Notes: generated by a model from the letters alone, not told the origin. Positions 23,912-35,639 are shown, numbered from the stretch's first letter. The stretch is 64,000 bases of DNA from Cryptomeria japonica (GCF_030272615.1 NC_081405.1:315458041-315522040); one strand, 5' to 3'. A program made the numbers and translations.

Positions 23912-25334
23912 GGATTGAGCTACATGTATAGTGTGATAAGCTTACTTTGTTCCAATGTTTACTGGCTATGTAGGTTCAATTAGCATGGATGATCACTCTT
24001 GAAAGTGATCAAGCAAAATGTCAAGTATCTCACCTTCAGACACCTCAAAGAAGTTTTCACCGTTAGGTACGTCCTTTATTTTTTACTATTTTTTATTCTG
24101 ACACTGCCATAGTGTGGTTTGCACCATCAAAACTCTTATTTTTCTTTTTATTTTTATTTTTGTGACTAAGATACTTGACATTTGTTGTTGTCATGTTCTC
24201 ACTTTTTTCACTAGTGGAAGAGTCCATTGGTTCAACTACATTAAGATAGCAAGCTAATGTATAGTCATTGGCAAAGGTAGGTATATTCAAAGGTTGGTCT
24301 TGGATAGTACACTTAATAAGTTCAGGATGTACCAAGGATAAAGTTTTAACAAGCTCAAGGGAATTCGTGGTATTGTCATCACAACCTCGGACCAACAAGT
24401 CGAGTTCCAGAAGACTACCTTGCGTAAGTATCTCGAGACCAAGAAGAGTTACAACATGATTATCAAAGTTTACATTAGTATTTAGAGGATCTAACCCAAC
24501 AAACCTACCACTAGCACCCTCCTCTACTTCAAACTAGACTAAATATCATGGTTTGATAGTAATAGGGTCAACAAACAGAGTCTCGACATTCATGATGGAG
24601 TAGTCATAGTTTGGTGTCGAATAGGTATTGTCATAAATAGAGCTTACGTCAGAGTGATCAGAGTCATAAGATGAAGTCTTTGACTCTTCTTCAAATGGCT
24701 TAGTGAAAGTATGTATAGTATCAATATCTACATCTTTGATGTTGCAAGTTATTTTGTGATTTGGTTCAATGATCACTTGTATTTGACATACCTATTGACA
24801 TAACCTTGATGACTTTGTTAATCTTTGTCCTCTTTTCCATTAAACTTCCTCTGGACTAATGACCAGCCCTGCTTCTGTAGACTCCAATTCTTCATTTGTA
24901 GTCTCATACCTAATCTTTTCTATCTCATTAGAGGGAGATATAGTAGGTGAAGAATTTTCTTGTGCTCTTCTTTCTTTCAACTATTGTTCATAGTCTTCTT
25001 GTCTTTTTAGTCTGATTTCCTTTATTTCCTTTTGCAGCTTCAAGCGTATTATCTCTTGTGCTTCATCTATGATATCACTAGGTTCTTTAGGAGTGTCTTC
25101 AGTAGATATATCTGAGAGAGGATCTGGACCCCAGTCATACTCATTCGAGTTAGTTTCTGAATTATCTATTTGCATTCTAGCTGTGTCCGTGACCGGAATG
25201 TTCAGTGGTGCAAACAACTCTTTAATTCCTTCAATTTCTTCTCTCATATCTTCAGGGATTTCTACTCCTTGCAATGTCACTATTGATACAATTAGAACTT
25301 GATTACCAACTACTTCTTTTCTCTTTATTTCCAA
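23912..25334 (-). pseudogene. Protease-RT linker (copy B-minus)
   Basis: This is an acidic, low-complexity linker with many Glu, Asp, Ser and Thr residues and frames at 24981-25334, 24546-24776 and 24093-24398. It corresponds to the linker of copies A and A'. It contains an NHTMAV segment near 24100-24115 that matches HTMALF and HTVALF in the other copies. No catalytic motif is recognised. Confidence 0.55.
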
Positions 25335-25378
25335 TTCTTCTTGTTCATTTTCACACTCTTCCTGAGTTTGTTGAGTAT

Positions 25379-25633
25379 TTACTTCATGTGATGTTGAAGG
25401 TAGTATCTTTTTCCTCCACTTAGACTGATGATGAGAAGTATGTTTTTATTTGATGACTCTCCTAGACTGTATCCAAGTCCAGCTTTATCATTTGTAGACT
25501 TAGTTTGTAGCTTAATAGGCTCAACAATACCTTCTTGATGCTTTCCTAGAGGACCAGTACTTGAATATCCCATGTGTTGAATCATCTTATAGCCCGGACC
25601 ATATTGTTCAAGGGAAATCTCACAGTGTTGCAC
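25379..25633 (-). pseudogene. G-patch-like region of Gypsy pol (copy B-minus)
   Basis: The peptide has YGPGYKMIQHMGYSSTGPLG followed by KHQEGIVEP, a glycine-spaced pattern typical of G-patch motifs, which bind nucleic acid or RNA helicases in host proteins. The same place in copies A and A' holds YGKGLLIMQRMGYDGQ. In this element it lies between protease and RT. The function in retroelements is inferred. Confidence 0.65.
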
Positions 25634-25687
25634 TTCTTTGTTTTCACTTTCTTCTTTAAAAAGCCATTTGAGAACATCTTCTTCTAT

Positions 25688-26500
25688 TTAATCTACAAGG
25701 GAAGTAGAGGACTGTACAAAAATACCATCATAAATGACATTTGGAGTTGAAATTTGTGGCTTCATAGCCTCTAATGGTTTTTCAGACTGTCTTGGCGATG
25801 GAGGAAGAGACAATAGTGAAAGTACAGGTTCTATCTTGTATCCATCCATGTCAGTATCTGTGATTTTCAATTTCTTTTCTAAATCTTTCATCAAAGTTTC
25901 TGAATTTTCAATTGTAGAGGTTTCTCTGTAATGAGGAACAAAGGTATCAGTACATTGTTTTAATACACTACAGATGTAGCTTGTATCAGCAGAAATATTA
26001 ACTTCAACTCCATTATAAGTAAATTTCAAGCATGGATGATAGGTAGATGGCACTGCTTGCATTTCATGAATCCATGGCCTACCTAGCAAGATGTTGTATG
26101 AAAGAGGGAGGTCAAGCACCTGGAAAATAACATCTCTCTCCACAGGTCCTACCCTAATTGGTAATAGTACCAAACCTTTAGAGATTCTTTCTTCTTCGTC
26201 ATAAGCTTTGATTGTTATTTTTCTTTGTTGGATTAATGACATTTTTTAGAAAATCCCAACTATGTCAGTAGATTGTAGGTACAAATATTCAACCCAATGC
26301 CTCCATCTATCAAAACACATTTAACTCGGTGTTTATGGATCATAGCTTCAATGTGTAATGGCTGGTTATGTGGGTGATTTAGTGAATTGTCATCTTCTTC
26401 AGAGAAGGTGAGGGAATGAGGTGAAGTCAGGTGACCCACCATACATTGAAATCGATCTACATCTAAGTATTTGGGGACATTAGTAGTGAGTAAAGCTTTG
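25688..26500 (-). pseudogene. Retropepsin-like protease (copy B-minus)
   Basis: The active-site loop reads CVLIDGGIGLNIC (about 26280-26320), keeping the catalytic Asp in the D-G-G form that plant Tat elements often use. Then, after a frame change near 26250, come KITIKAYDEEERISKGLVLLP, PLSYNILLGRPWIHEMQ and VPSTYH. The element protease would mature Gag-Pol. One frame shift separates the two halves. Confidence 0.8.
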
Positions 26501-26673
26501 TCCAGGATCTCTCTACGAGTAGAAGAGATCTTAAGCAGTTCAAAAATGGAGATTCAAGCAGTAGTTCATTTCAATTGTTCAACAATGATATAACTAAGAG
26601 AGGATGATGAAGCCAACTACATATATTTAGTTGTGGTCATATTTGGTTGTTTGTTTGAAGAAGTCAGTAGGTT

Positions 26674-27335
26674 TTATGTTGCTTGATCAGGAGTTGAGGA
26701 ACTGGCTCCTTTGAGAGTAACCTTCGTTTGAGTGCGGGTTACAACATTTGCAATGTGTGTTTTATTTAGTTTGTCTTTGATTATGATCACATTGCAATAC
26801 TCATATTGGAAAGATTCAACCATGTCGATCATATTGTCATTGTTAGTGTACGTGTAATTTAATTTGGCACCTCCCTTAGATTTTGAGGAATCACCTTGTT
26901 CATAAGCAGGCAAGGGATCTTTAAAATCTTTATGATCAGCATTAGTCGTGTGATTTCCAACAACAATTTTGCCAGCATCAATGAGGTCTTGGATCTCATG
27001 TTTGAGTTTCATGCAGTTGTTTGTTGTATGACCCTTGTTTCAATGGTATTCATAGTATTTGTTTTCCCTCCACCATTTGGGTTTAACTTCTGGATCATAT
27101 GGCCTAGAGTTTGGCAATTTTATCAGATCATTTGCCAATAAAGTTGTAAGAAATGATTTGTATGATTCTTCCAGAGGAGTGAAATCACGTTTAGGATTTG
27201 AAAGCCAAGGTTTTCCTTAAACCACTCTTTTGATTTCTTTGGAGGGTTTTTTGTCTCAATTTCAGCTGCTTGGAGTGCTTGTGTGCCGCTAGCCAGATTA
27301 AATATTGGGGGTTTTGATTTTGTTTTAACAGTTTC
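26674..27335 (-). pseudogene. Gag C-terminal half with zinc-knuckle region (copy B-minus)
   Basis: Continuing from the gag at 47026 after removing copy A, this stretch contains WWRENKYYEYH, a stop, then KGHTTNNCMKLKHEIQDLI. These correspond to the zinc-knuckle region of the family, with the first Cys replaced by Tyr. It ends in a low-complexity tail and joins protease in the same frame. At 27331-27335 is the GTTTC target duplication of copy A. Confidence 0.75.
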
Positions 27336-28716
27336 TGATGCTCTGCAAAAAGGGAAGGTTAGTCAATGATAAATAACACACAACACACAAGAAACCATTA
27401 GTGTTAATCAATCAAAAACTAATTTAAACAGGCATATCAAAAGAGATATCAAAAGCATGACAAAATATCTAACCAAGAAGATAAATATGATGAGGCATCT
27501 CCAAATGCCTCATAACATGCTCTTGGTTTCTTCTCCTTTGTTCCTCTCCTTTCCAAGTTCCAAAATAGTGTAGCTCTCAGCAGCTTTTTGCACTATGGAT
27601 GCTTATGGAGGATTGAGATTGAAGTATTTTGCTCTAAATGTGAATAAAAAAGCTAATACTAAATGCTATTGATGCTAAAATGATTTATTTTATCCAAGAT
27701 GACAAGATATTAGTGGTTTATGTTAAATGCTCTCTAAAATTCACTATAGCTTAAATGCATACAAGTTTTTAGGATCTGGATTATGAAGAAATGGGCTCTA
27801 TTTATAGGAAAAATGGAGCAACGGATGGTTGAGATTGAGCAATATCAACAAGGGTCAGGATTGAATGATTTTCAATCCATGTGAGGGCTTTCAACCCAAT
27901 CCCAGAATGACAAGTGTCAATGTGAGATAGGTTGAGAGGAGAGGGAATAAGCATTAAATGCTTGACATGACCTTGGGAGTTAAGGTCAAGATTAGTTGAA
28001 TGAATAAACTCTTTATTCAAAGAACAAAGCTTTTATCCAATGGATAAACTCTTGTGCAAAGGCAAAAGGGATAAACATGGTCAAAGCAATAAATGCTTGA
28101 GACAAGTTGAATTAACCATAAATGGTTATGTAAGAGCCATTAATGGTCATGTAAGAGCCATTAGTGGTTTTGGAAGACTTTGGAGGTTAAATTGTTGAAC
28201 ACACAAAGCATTAAATGCTTTTCAAAGACTTTGAAGTCTTTGAGAAGTGACTTCAAGTTGCTCAGGAATGTGACAATAATTAGATAATGGATTAGGCTAA
28301 TTAGAAAGGGGTTAGAAAAATCTAGAAGGAGATTAGAATTGCAAGTGGGCTTGGTGGGTGAGGGAAAATAGGATTTTTATTAAAATAAAATTCATTTATT
28401 TCAATAAATGTGTGCGAGTTGCATTTTTAGGAGAATGCAAGTGGGGGGGTTTAATGATTTAAATAAATATTTTATTTAATTTATTTAAAAGAGGAAAAGA
28501 GTTTAAATGAAATAAATAGGATTTATTCATTTAATTGATTGTGATTTTGGTTGAATTAATTAATTAAAATAAATTGAATAATTTATTTAATTAATAGGAG
28601 AATGTTTGAAGATAAATTAATTAAATATTAATTAATTAACTCATAGCTAGTGTATTTTTAATCAAATAAATAGCAAATATTCATTTAATTAAGCTAGATA
28701 GATTTATGTGACTACA
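27336..28716 (-). repeat. 3' LTR of copy A
   Basis: Start TGATGCTCTGCAAAAAGGG and end GTGACTACA are matched to the partner LTR at 45634. It contains a TATA box on the minus strand at 27796-27808 (plus strand CTCTATTTATAGG), and AT-rich simple sequence (ATTAATTAA runs) at 28550-28650. Confidence 0.95.
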
Positions 28717-28729
28717 TTTGCCCCTCTTT
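28717..28729 (-). other. Polypurine tract of copy A
   Basis: The minus strand reads AAAGAGGGGCAAA immediately before the 3' LTR start TGTAGTCAC. Position and composition fit a PPT and set the element's orientation. Confidence 0.85.
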
Positions 28730-29203
28730 GAGACGGTGCAGTTTATCGCGTTGTTTCAAAGAAAGAAAAACTGGTGTCAAGAAATGCCCTATAAAATGTA
28801 AATTTAATGGGTGGTATGCCCTCTCGAGAGATGGGCCGAAATTTTTTGAAAAATCAGGCGATCTCTCGAAAAAGAATGAAAATTGGTAGGGTGTTAGAAG
28901 AGAAGAAGTTAGCAATAATGGTGAAAAATAGAAGAAATCGAGGGGAAAATGGAGAAATGGGGGGCTCGGGAAGTGCACGAGGACCATGGCGGTGAGCAAG
29001 GGAAAATTATGGTGATTGCGAAAGGTTTAAATGGGGAGAAAGGTGAATACAGGATCATTTGTTACCGTGACTGGTGTGAAACTATAGCTCTGACAGTTGA
29101 CTTTTGAGAAGAGCGAGTAGCAGTCAGGATGTCGGTACCAGTAGCAGAGCACCGTTTCGAGCAAGTTCGTCAGTTCCAGCGGCGAGACGACTACGGACCA
29201 GCG

Positions 29204-29865
29204 GTACGCAAATGTGAATTTTTTATTTTTATGCATTTTTGTCATGTTTTTTGTTGAGTCGAAGTTGAGTCGAAACAATAGCACTGAAACTACATTTTGG
29301 CGCTATTGTCCAATTAACTAGCGCTATTGTGCCCCAATAGCGCTATTGAGGTGTTGTTTGAGCGCTTTTGAAAATTGTAGCGCTATTGTAGGCTAATTTA
29401 GGCATTGTTGATGGATGAGCACTATTGAGTGCTTAATTGAGCACTTTTGTCATGAATCAGCGCTATTGTGATGTTGTTCTAGCCTTTTGTAGTTTGAGCA
29501 CTATTGGATAGCTGATTGAGCGCTTGTGTTAGGAGTTCAGCGCTATTGTAGGTAAGTAGCACTTTTTGTGTACAAAATAGCACTTTTGTTTGCAAGATAA
29601 GGGATGCCCCAGTTTGTGTGATAATCTCCTGATGCCAAAGATGGATGGATAGGGAGGCGAAGTGGGAGTTTTTTTGAACCATAGCAGCCTATTGAGACTT
29701 AGGTCATTTTTAGGATAAATGTCTGTTGAAGTCTAGGTTGCCATGATTGCTTACCTGTTGAGACCCAAAGATACTTGATCAAAGTATCGGTTGATAGTCT
29801 AGGTTTAAACTTAAGAAAGTTTGAAACAAAACAACTGATGACGATTGATTGATGCCCATGTGCAG
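29204..29865 (+). other. Predicted phase-0 GT-AG intron of the antisense PMD gene
   Basis: The donor is GCG|GTACGC and the acceptor GTGCAG|GAG, in phase 0. A CTGAT branch-point-like word lies about 30 bases before the acceptor. The intron contains stops in all useful frames and a motif array. On the strand of the retrotransposon genomic RNA it reads CT..AC, so it would not be spliced from that RNA. Confidence 0.6.
29297..29592 (+). repeat. AGCGCTATTG-like motif array, 3' side of copy A
   Basis: About thirteen degenerate copies of [AG]GC[GA]CT[AT]TTG occur at roughly 20-30 bp spacing. Perfect AGCGCTATTG copies are at about 29323, 29338, 29379, 29460 and 29539. The core AGCGCT is self-complementary. 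The array lies in the predicted PMD intron. A related array in opposite orientation lies at 45325-45545. Confidence 0.8.
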
Positions 29866-31836
29866 GAGGATCTACGCGTGTTGCAGTTACGCGAGAGACA
29901 TCTGGCGACATAGGGGTTGTGGGATTCGCTGACAGAGGTGGAGATCGATTGTATTTCCACGACGAGGTTATATGATGTGATGCACATGCCCGTGATTCAG
30001 ATGAATCATAGATTGATTACTGCGTTAGCAGAGCGTTGGCACAGCAAGACGTGCACCTTTCATCTGACACAGGGGGAGATGACAGTGACCCTGGAGGATG
30101 TGTGGCGCATCCTACGTATTCCGATTTGGGGGGAGCTGGTGACATTTGACAGATCCTGGGGGACTCTAGCGGTTCAGAGGTTCTTTGATGAGGATGTTTT
30201 CATTGATGATGGCTCCATTGCTTGGGAGGAGATAGCTGCTTTATATGAGTCGTTACCAGCAGTTGTGTCCGGCATTGTGGGAGGACTACTGCATCCTGAT
30301 AGGCGATCACATGGTCTGGCCGTTTGTTGGGGGCAAGTGATTGAGATGATGATTACCGAGGGGACCCGATTTGCTTGGGGGTCGTGCATGTCGGTGCACC
30401 TTTATCAGGAGTTGCATGAGGTGGTATACCGTGGGAGGAGTTCCTTAACAGTGGGAGTGACGCTGCTACATATTTGGGCATGGGAGCACCTACCAGTGAC
30501 TCGACCAGTGAGTCTTAGGTTCCACACAGTGGATCGGTCATATATGTTTATGTATAGCGGTATGATGAGTCAGCCCCACCTTGGGAAGTTAGAGTGGTGG
30601 CGGTGGGCATTAGATGATTTGGATCCAGTTATATGGAGACCGTACCTGGAGTGCGAGCCCTAGGATGATGATGCGAAGGCACTGCCCTATGTGTTCATGA
30701 CCTGATTCCTCATTAGGAGGACCTCATATCATGTGGAGAGACAAGTGCCAAAGAGAGTCTTGAGATAGTTTGGGTGGCGACAAGGGTTACCGAGTGGATC
30801 AGGGGAGTATGCTCAGGTGATATAGGAGAGATATGCATGGGGGCCAGTGTTGTCGTATGACCAGGCACTAGCAGAGTTTTGGACATTGCAGGCGAGACCT
30901 TGGGACATACGACTGAGGGTCGTGGATGCAGGGGTATCATATGAGTACACACAGTATCGGGCGACGCATCCGATTCTATGGATATCTGATTCAGCAAAGC
31001 CGGTGCCTGAGTTTGAGGATGAGAGGGGACGGAGACGGAGGAGGGTAGGAGGTCGAGGACCAATGGCAGGTAGAGGAGGGAGAGGAGATGGTGGAGACGG
31101 AGGAGGAGGTGGTGGTGGAGGAGATGGTGGGTTGGGGAGTTAGATTCAGCGGAGAAGGAGAGGTGGACTGCCACTGCGGATATTGCAAGGACCGTTGATG
31201 TAGGGAGGAGTTAGATTAGGTGGTAGAGGTATGGAGAGGGAGATCTCGATGGACAGAGGGGAGAGAGCCACTAGAGAGGGTGATACAGGTGAGGCTGCTA
31301 TGGATACAGGGGAGGGAGCCACTAGAGATCTTAGGGATCATATGATAGTACATTTACAGACCCATGTAGAGGATTTGGAGGTGAAGGTGGCAGCTAGAGA
31401 TGTGCAGCTATTTGCACGGGATTCAGAGTTGACTATAGTGCTGCAGGAGAGGGATAGTGCGGTGGAGAGATTAGCAGAGTTGCAGGAGAGAGTCTGGGTT
31501 GGAGTAGGAGCACAGGGGCCTACGGGGGAGGTGATGAGGGAGATCCAGTGAGCACAAGCTGAGATAGATTATTGGTGGGGGTTATATGAGCAAGTGGTGC
31601 CAGCTAGTCAGCGAGCACTGAGATATTCACAGATGCGGCAGGCCAGATCAGAGCGATCACAGAGGATGCAGAGCAATGGGGGTGTGATGGGTCCTCTATG
31701 GAGGGATAGATCAAGGGATGGAGGAGTGAGTGGGGGTTTGATGGGGCCTCCATGGAGAGATAGATCAGATGGTGCAGGGACCAGTGGGGGAGCAGGTGGC
31801 GATGGTGGTACAGCATCTGGTTAGAGTGGCATCTAA

Positions 31837-33926
31837 GAGAACATTTTTGCATATATGTATTTTATCATTGTTTATTTTTGGACTGTATCTTGGATGGCTC
31901 TTGGTAGCCGATTTTGTAGACTTCATTGTACTCTGATATATGAGATGATATATATGAGGAGATCCCATATTTTGATGATATGCATTTGATATGTATGGAT
32001 GTTTCTGTAGGATGATGAGTTTATGAGTTTATTGCTTAGATGGATATGTATGCATTGATGAGATAATTCTTATATGCATGTTTTTATGATGATTTATGAT
32101 GTTGGATACTGACATATGAATACAGATTTATATATGTATGATTTGTTTGATGCATTGCTTGTATGTATGTAATGTCATGATGAGGATGTATGCATAATGA
32201 TGATTGATGAACAGGATTTTGGTGTTTCCTATTTTGATATAATGATGAGATAATTATGCAATGATGTTAATGCAATGTTTGAATAAATGATGTTATGTAT
32301 GGTTATGTATCTAGATGTTTTTAAATGAATGTAATATGGATAAACAAAATGTAAAGTTCAAATGTTTATATGATAATGTCTATGTGAATGCATATGTATA
32401 ATGGACATATAAAATGATATGAACCAATATTTTTTTTGGAAACAAATGGTTTTATGATTTTAAATGCTTAAATATGATTAAGTAAAAATGATAATGTGAT
32501 GGTACTACAACTTATGGTTTAATAACTGCACCTTAATGCAATTAAAAAAGGATAATGAATGCAATGTAAATGAATCCTAACATGAGTATAATAAGATACT
32601 TAATAATGGATGAATGAATGCATCTTTCAATTAATGAATAGATAAGTGAATGTATGCAATGATAAAGGATAAAGGATGATAAAGAATGATAAAATGATAA
32701 TTGACACCTAACACTAAATGAATGCATAGTAAATGGTTAATACAATCAAGGATAATTTGATCATATGAATGAATCTAATCATCATGATTTATGGAATGAT
32801 GCAAATGATTTAATGAAGATTAATGTCAATAAACTAAATGAACTATATGCAATTTAATTAAAAATGACATGAATGTACTTAATGTAAAATGCAACTAAAT
32901 GTAATGATGATATGACCATGAGGAATGCAAGGTTTTTGAGACTTTGCATGATGCATGGATGATGTATCAGAGTACTCGGTCATGATTGTATCCAAGACCA
33001 ACTTAATTTTCACATAACTGTTCAAATGAACCTTGTTCATATTTGCATATAAATCATATATATGAATGAGTGAATGGATTGGTGATATGCAACGGAATGC
33101 AATATATATAAATGAGATGAAATGACAATCCATAGTGCTCTATTTTCATCATTGAGCTTTAAAATGTTGGAAGAGAATACAAGCATCTTGACCTAATGAT
33201 TCAAGATGACCTGAGTATTTCTTACATGGATTTTGATATAGCAAGTTAATACAAACGACTTGATATAAGGGTCAAGTCGACCAGAGTATTGCTTGCGGAA
33301 CAGACAAGGATCATCTCCATTTAGGCATGACTTGGATCATCCTCCTTGATCTTAGGCTAATCATATCCTAAGACAAGTTCATACCATAATAAGAGATAAA
33401 ACCTTTATCCAATTTGGATGAGGTAGGAGGAACCAAAGGAAGAGCATTGTACCTGCAAAAAAATAGTATATACATAAAGAATAAAGAATATGGATCCTTG
33501 GTAATGGTTCATGCTCATATGGTCGAGGTATACGCTGTAGTCAGCAAGCTGTAATGATCTATGACTGCATTTAGCATAAGATCACGTAGCTTAGTGAACT
33601 TCCCACATAGACACCATTAGGACATGCCCTAAAACTTCATCAAAATAAAACGCAAAAGACATACAAACAATGTTGTAAGAACCTTATATAAATAATCCAC
33701 AAATCAACCAAGTATTTGATAGCTTAAACAAAATTTTCTTGTCAAAGAAAAAATGTCATCTTGTCTTTGTTTAGATAAGGAAGGATGTATCCTTGTTGAA
33801 GATAGTCTGAGTGTTTATGTTGATTGTTTGGTTGATTGAGAAGGGATCATCATGTGAGTATTTTGTTCAATGTTTGCTTGGTGTCTTCTCAGATGAGTAT
33901 GTATAATGTGGTGTCATGTTTTTGTT
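31837..33926. other. 3' non-coding region of copy A, left part
   Basis: I see no coding sequence. 31850-33060 is dominated by ATGATG, TGTATG and TGAATG words, a low-complexity stretch with no clear unit. From about 33050 it matches the reverse complement of copy A' 13340-14040 (including the AATGCAACGGAATGCAAT landmark near 33090 and the segment around 33480-33620). Confidence 0.6.
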
Positions 33927-33948
33927 GGGTCAGTGCAAGAAGATGAGT

Positions 33949-33970
33949 CCACTTTTTGGTCAAAAAGTGG
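33949..33970. repeat. Perfect 10-bp inverted repeat
   Basis: CCACTTTTTG and CAAAAAGTGG are exact reverse complements separated by two bases. The repeat lies just inside the left end of the proposed insertion and could form a short hairpin. Confidence 0.7.
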
Positions 33971-34806
33971 AAGTGTTTTCCCTGATTTTCAGATTTTGTC
34001 TCATTTGAGCTTAAATTTTGAAACACTTAGAGATTGAATCTTGGAAAAAGTCAGTAATATAAAAGATAGCCCTCTGAGTGTACTTTCCAAATATGTAATT
34101 TATTTTAATACCCACATAATAAAAAATAACTTTTTGAATGGAGTTCTGAAAACTATGCTTTAAAAATGCATGTTTCAGGACCATACCATGCATGTGTATG
34201 ACCCACACTTTTTGACACAATTAAAATTATTTTCTCAAACCGTTTTGGGAAATGGTTTGTAACACACTGAAGATGGATGAGCATATTTTTCTATTATTTT
34301 TTTTTCTAATATTTTTTTTTAATTAATTTTTTAATGGTCGTAATTATCTTTTTAAAAATTTGACATGTACAACCCACATAATTTGATGTAAACTTAACAT
34401 TTTTTTATTTTTATTTTTTAAATACAAAAGAATTTTGTGTAGAATGATGACATATAATTTTTTTTCCAAAATTCTTTAAAATAAAAAAGTTATTAAATTA
34501 ACAAAATTAGTTAATATTTCAAATTTATGGACCCGATTTAGTATAAATTAAATGAAAAATAGTTAAAATAATCAATTTTTAAATAAATTTACATATTTAG
34601 AATCTAGACAGTATAATCTGAAATGGGTTTTAATTGCGTATAAAAATTCTCTGATTAGAGGCGCGTAAACTATTTCTGAAGTTCATATTTGTGCTTTCAT
34701 TCATGGAGATTTGAATTTGCAAGTCCATGTCTCAGGTGTGGCCATCCTAGGCCTATCCCGGGCCTAATCCCGAGCCAAGTGGTGGGTTGTGGAATCAACT
34801 TCCACA

Positions 34807-35030
34807 AAACGGGCCCCCGTTTTCAAACAAGGGCGGCTTGTGGAAAAAAAAGGAAAAATGTCATTTAGAAACGGGGCCCCATTTTTAAAAACGGGCCCCC
34901 CATTTTTTAGAAACGGGCCCCCGTTTTAGAACAATATGGGGGCCCTTTTTTTTTGCTTCAGACCCCCGTTACCTTTCGGCTCGGGAGCCCGAAGCATAAA
35001 CGGGCCCTCATTTTTTGAAAACGGGCCCCC
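34807..35030. repeat. GGGCCC-centred palindromic repeat cluster
   Basis: At least six copies of a unit like AAACGGGCCCCCxTTTT occur in about 220 bases in an otherwise AT-rich region. The unit is close to self-complementary around GGGCCC. Spacing varies from about 20 to 60 bases. The cluster lies within the proposed insertion and makes a sharp local GC peak. Confidence 0.75.
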
Positions 35031-35099
35031 ATTTATAAGAGCGTGTTTTCCAATGCATGGACTTCCGCGAATTTGTGACTCATTACCTTGCACTTGCCC

Positions 35100-35639
35100 T
35101 GTTTGTTTTTTTTATGTTTTCCGTTGTTTTTGGATTTTGTGATTTTGAATGTTTTTGGTATTTTGATGATTGTTTTGAATGTTTTTGGATTTTGTGAGAC
35201 AATTTTGAATGTTTGAACCCAATGAGTCACAAGTAATGTAGAATCGACTTCCATAAACTAGATTAAGGGAATCGCCCCCAAGTTAGACATGACTATGAAA
35301 AAGCGAGATGCAAGACGCATGAAGTACTTTCTCTGATTGTAGATCAAATAACAAGCCATGGTTTGGATGGATGGATGTGTGTATGTAATCAATGTGATCA
35401 CAACAAGCCTGAAAGATAATGGAGCCATAGCCTTTACAAGTGGCACCTGTTTGCCAGGTTTTCACCATCGCACTTACCCAAGGTGCCACCGGAGTGTTTG
35501 TTCACCATTTGGATGCATGATTTTTCTTTACTATTCTGATGTTTTTGTATTTTCTTCAGGTCATTTATTTGGATGTTTTTGGATTGTTTTTCTGGTATGC
35601 AAGGGAGCCTGATGCTCTGTACAGCTTAGGTATAAAACT
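35100..35639 (-). other. 3' non-coding region of copy A, right part
   Basis: This follows integrase on the minus strand and matches the reverse complement of copy A' 12782-13320, including a TTTTGGATTTTGTGA tandem stretch at about 35120-35200. No coding sequence is recognised. Confidence 0.65.

Larger units (their letters stand above)
29129..31836 (+). pseudogene. Antisense plant mobile domain (PMD) gene with one intron, nine in-frame TAG/TGA codons
   Basis: This gene lies opposite to gag-pol. Exon 1 (29129-29203) starts MSVPVAEHRFEQ and ends exactly in phase 0 at GT (29204). The intron ends at CAG (29865), and exon 2 starts EDLRVLQLRERHLAT. Exon 2 stays in one frame to 31834 (TAA), about 656 codons. 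PMD landmarks are ALAERWHSKTCTFHL, GEMTVTLEDVWRIL, WGSCMSVHLYQELHEV, LTVGVTLLHIWAWEHLPV and DPVIWRPY. After the domain come a Gly/Arg-rich segment (about 31020-31140), a coiled-coil-like stretch (about 31340-31550) and a Ser/Gly/Arg tail. Nine TAG or TGA codons interrupt (29911, 30661, 30703, 30766, 30823, 31141, 31201, 31549, 31822). PMD proteins such as MAIN and MAIL1 act in the nucleus in silencing; the domain is also known inside transposons. Exon 1 and the intron are my prediction. Confidence 0.85.
33927..35099. mobile_element. Probable 1.17-kb terminal-inverted-repeat insertion in copy A
   Basis: The ends are imperfect inverted repeats of about 25 bases: GGGTCAGTGCAAG at 33927 and, read on the minus strand, GGGCAAGTGCAAG from 35099 inward, both followed by an ATGAGTC word. 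Copy A' has no equivalent of this segment at 13320-13345, where its sequence passes directly through. The flanks are T-rich, TGTTTTTGTT and TGTTTGTTTT, a possible imperfect 9-10 bp target duplication. Inside I see an AT-rich core (34270-34620), GGGCCC repeats and no transposase. It could be a non-autonomous DNA element; the superfamily is not decided. Confidence 0.6.

Noticed and set aside
28807-28995. 62-codon frame between PPT and the PMD exon
   Set aside because: Arg/Gly-rich chance frame; it does not join the PMD frame and has no motif.
30713-31188. Minus-strand Ser/His/Pro-rich open frames
   Set aside because: They are the reverse shadow of the Gly/Arg-rich part of the PMD exon, where stop codons are rare on the other strand.
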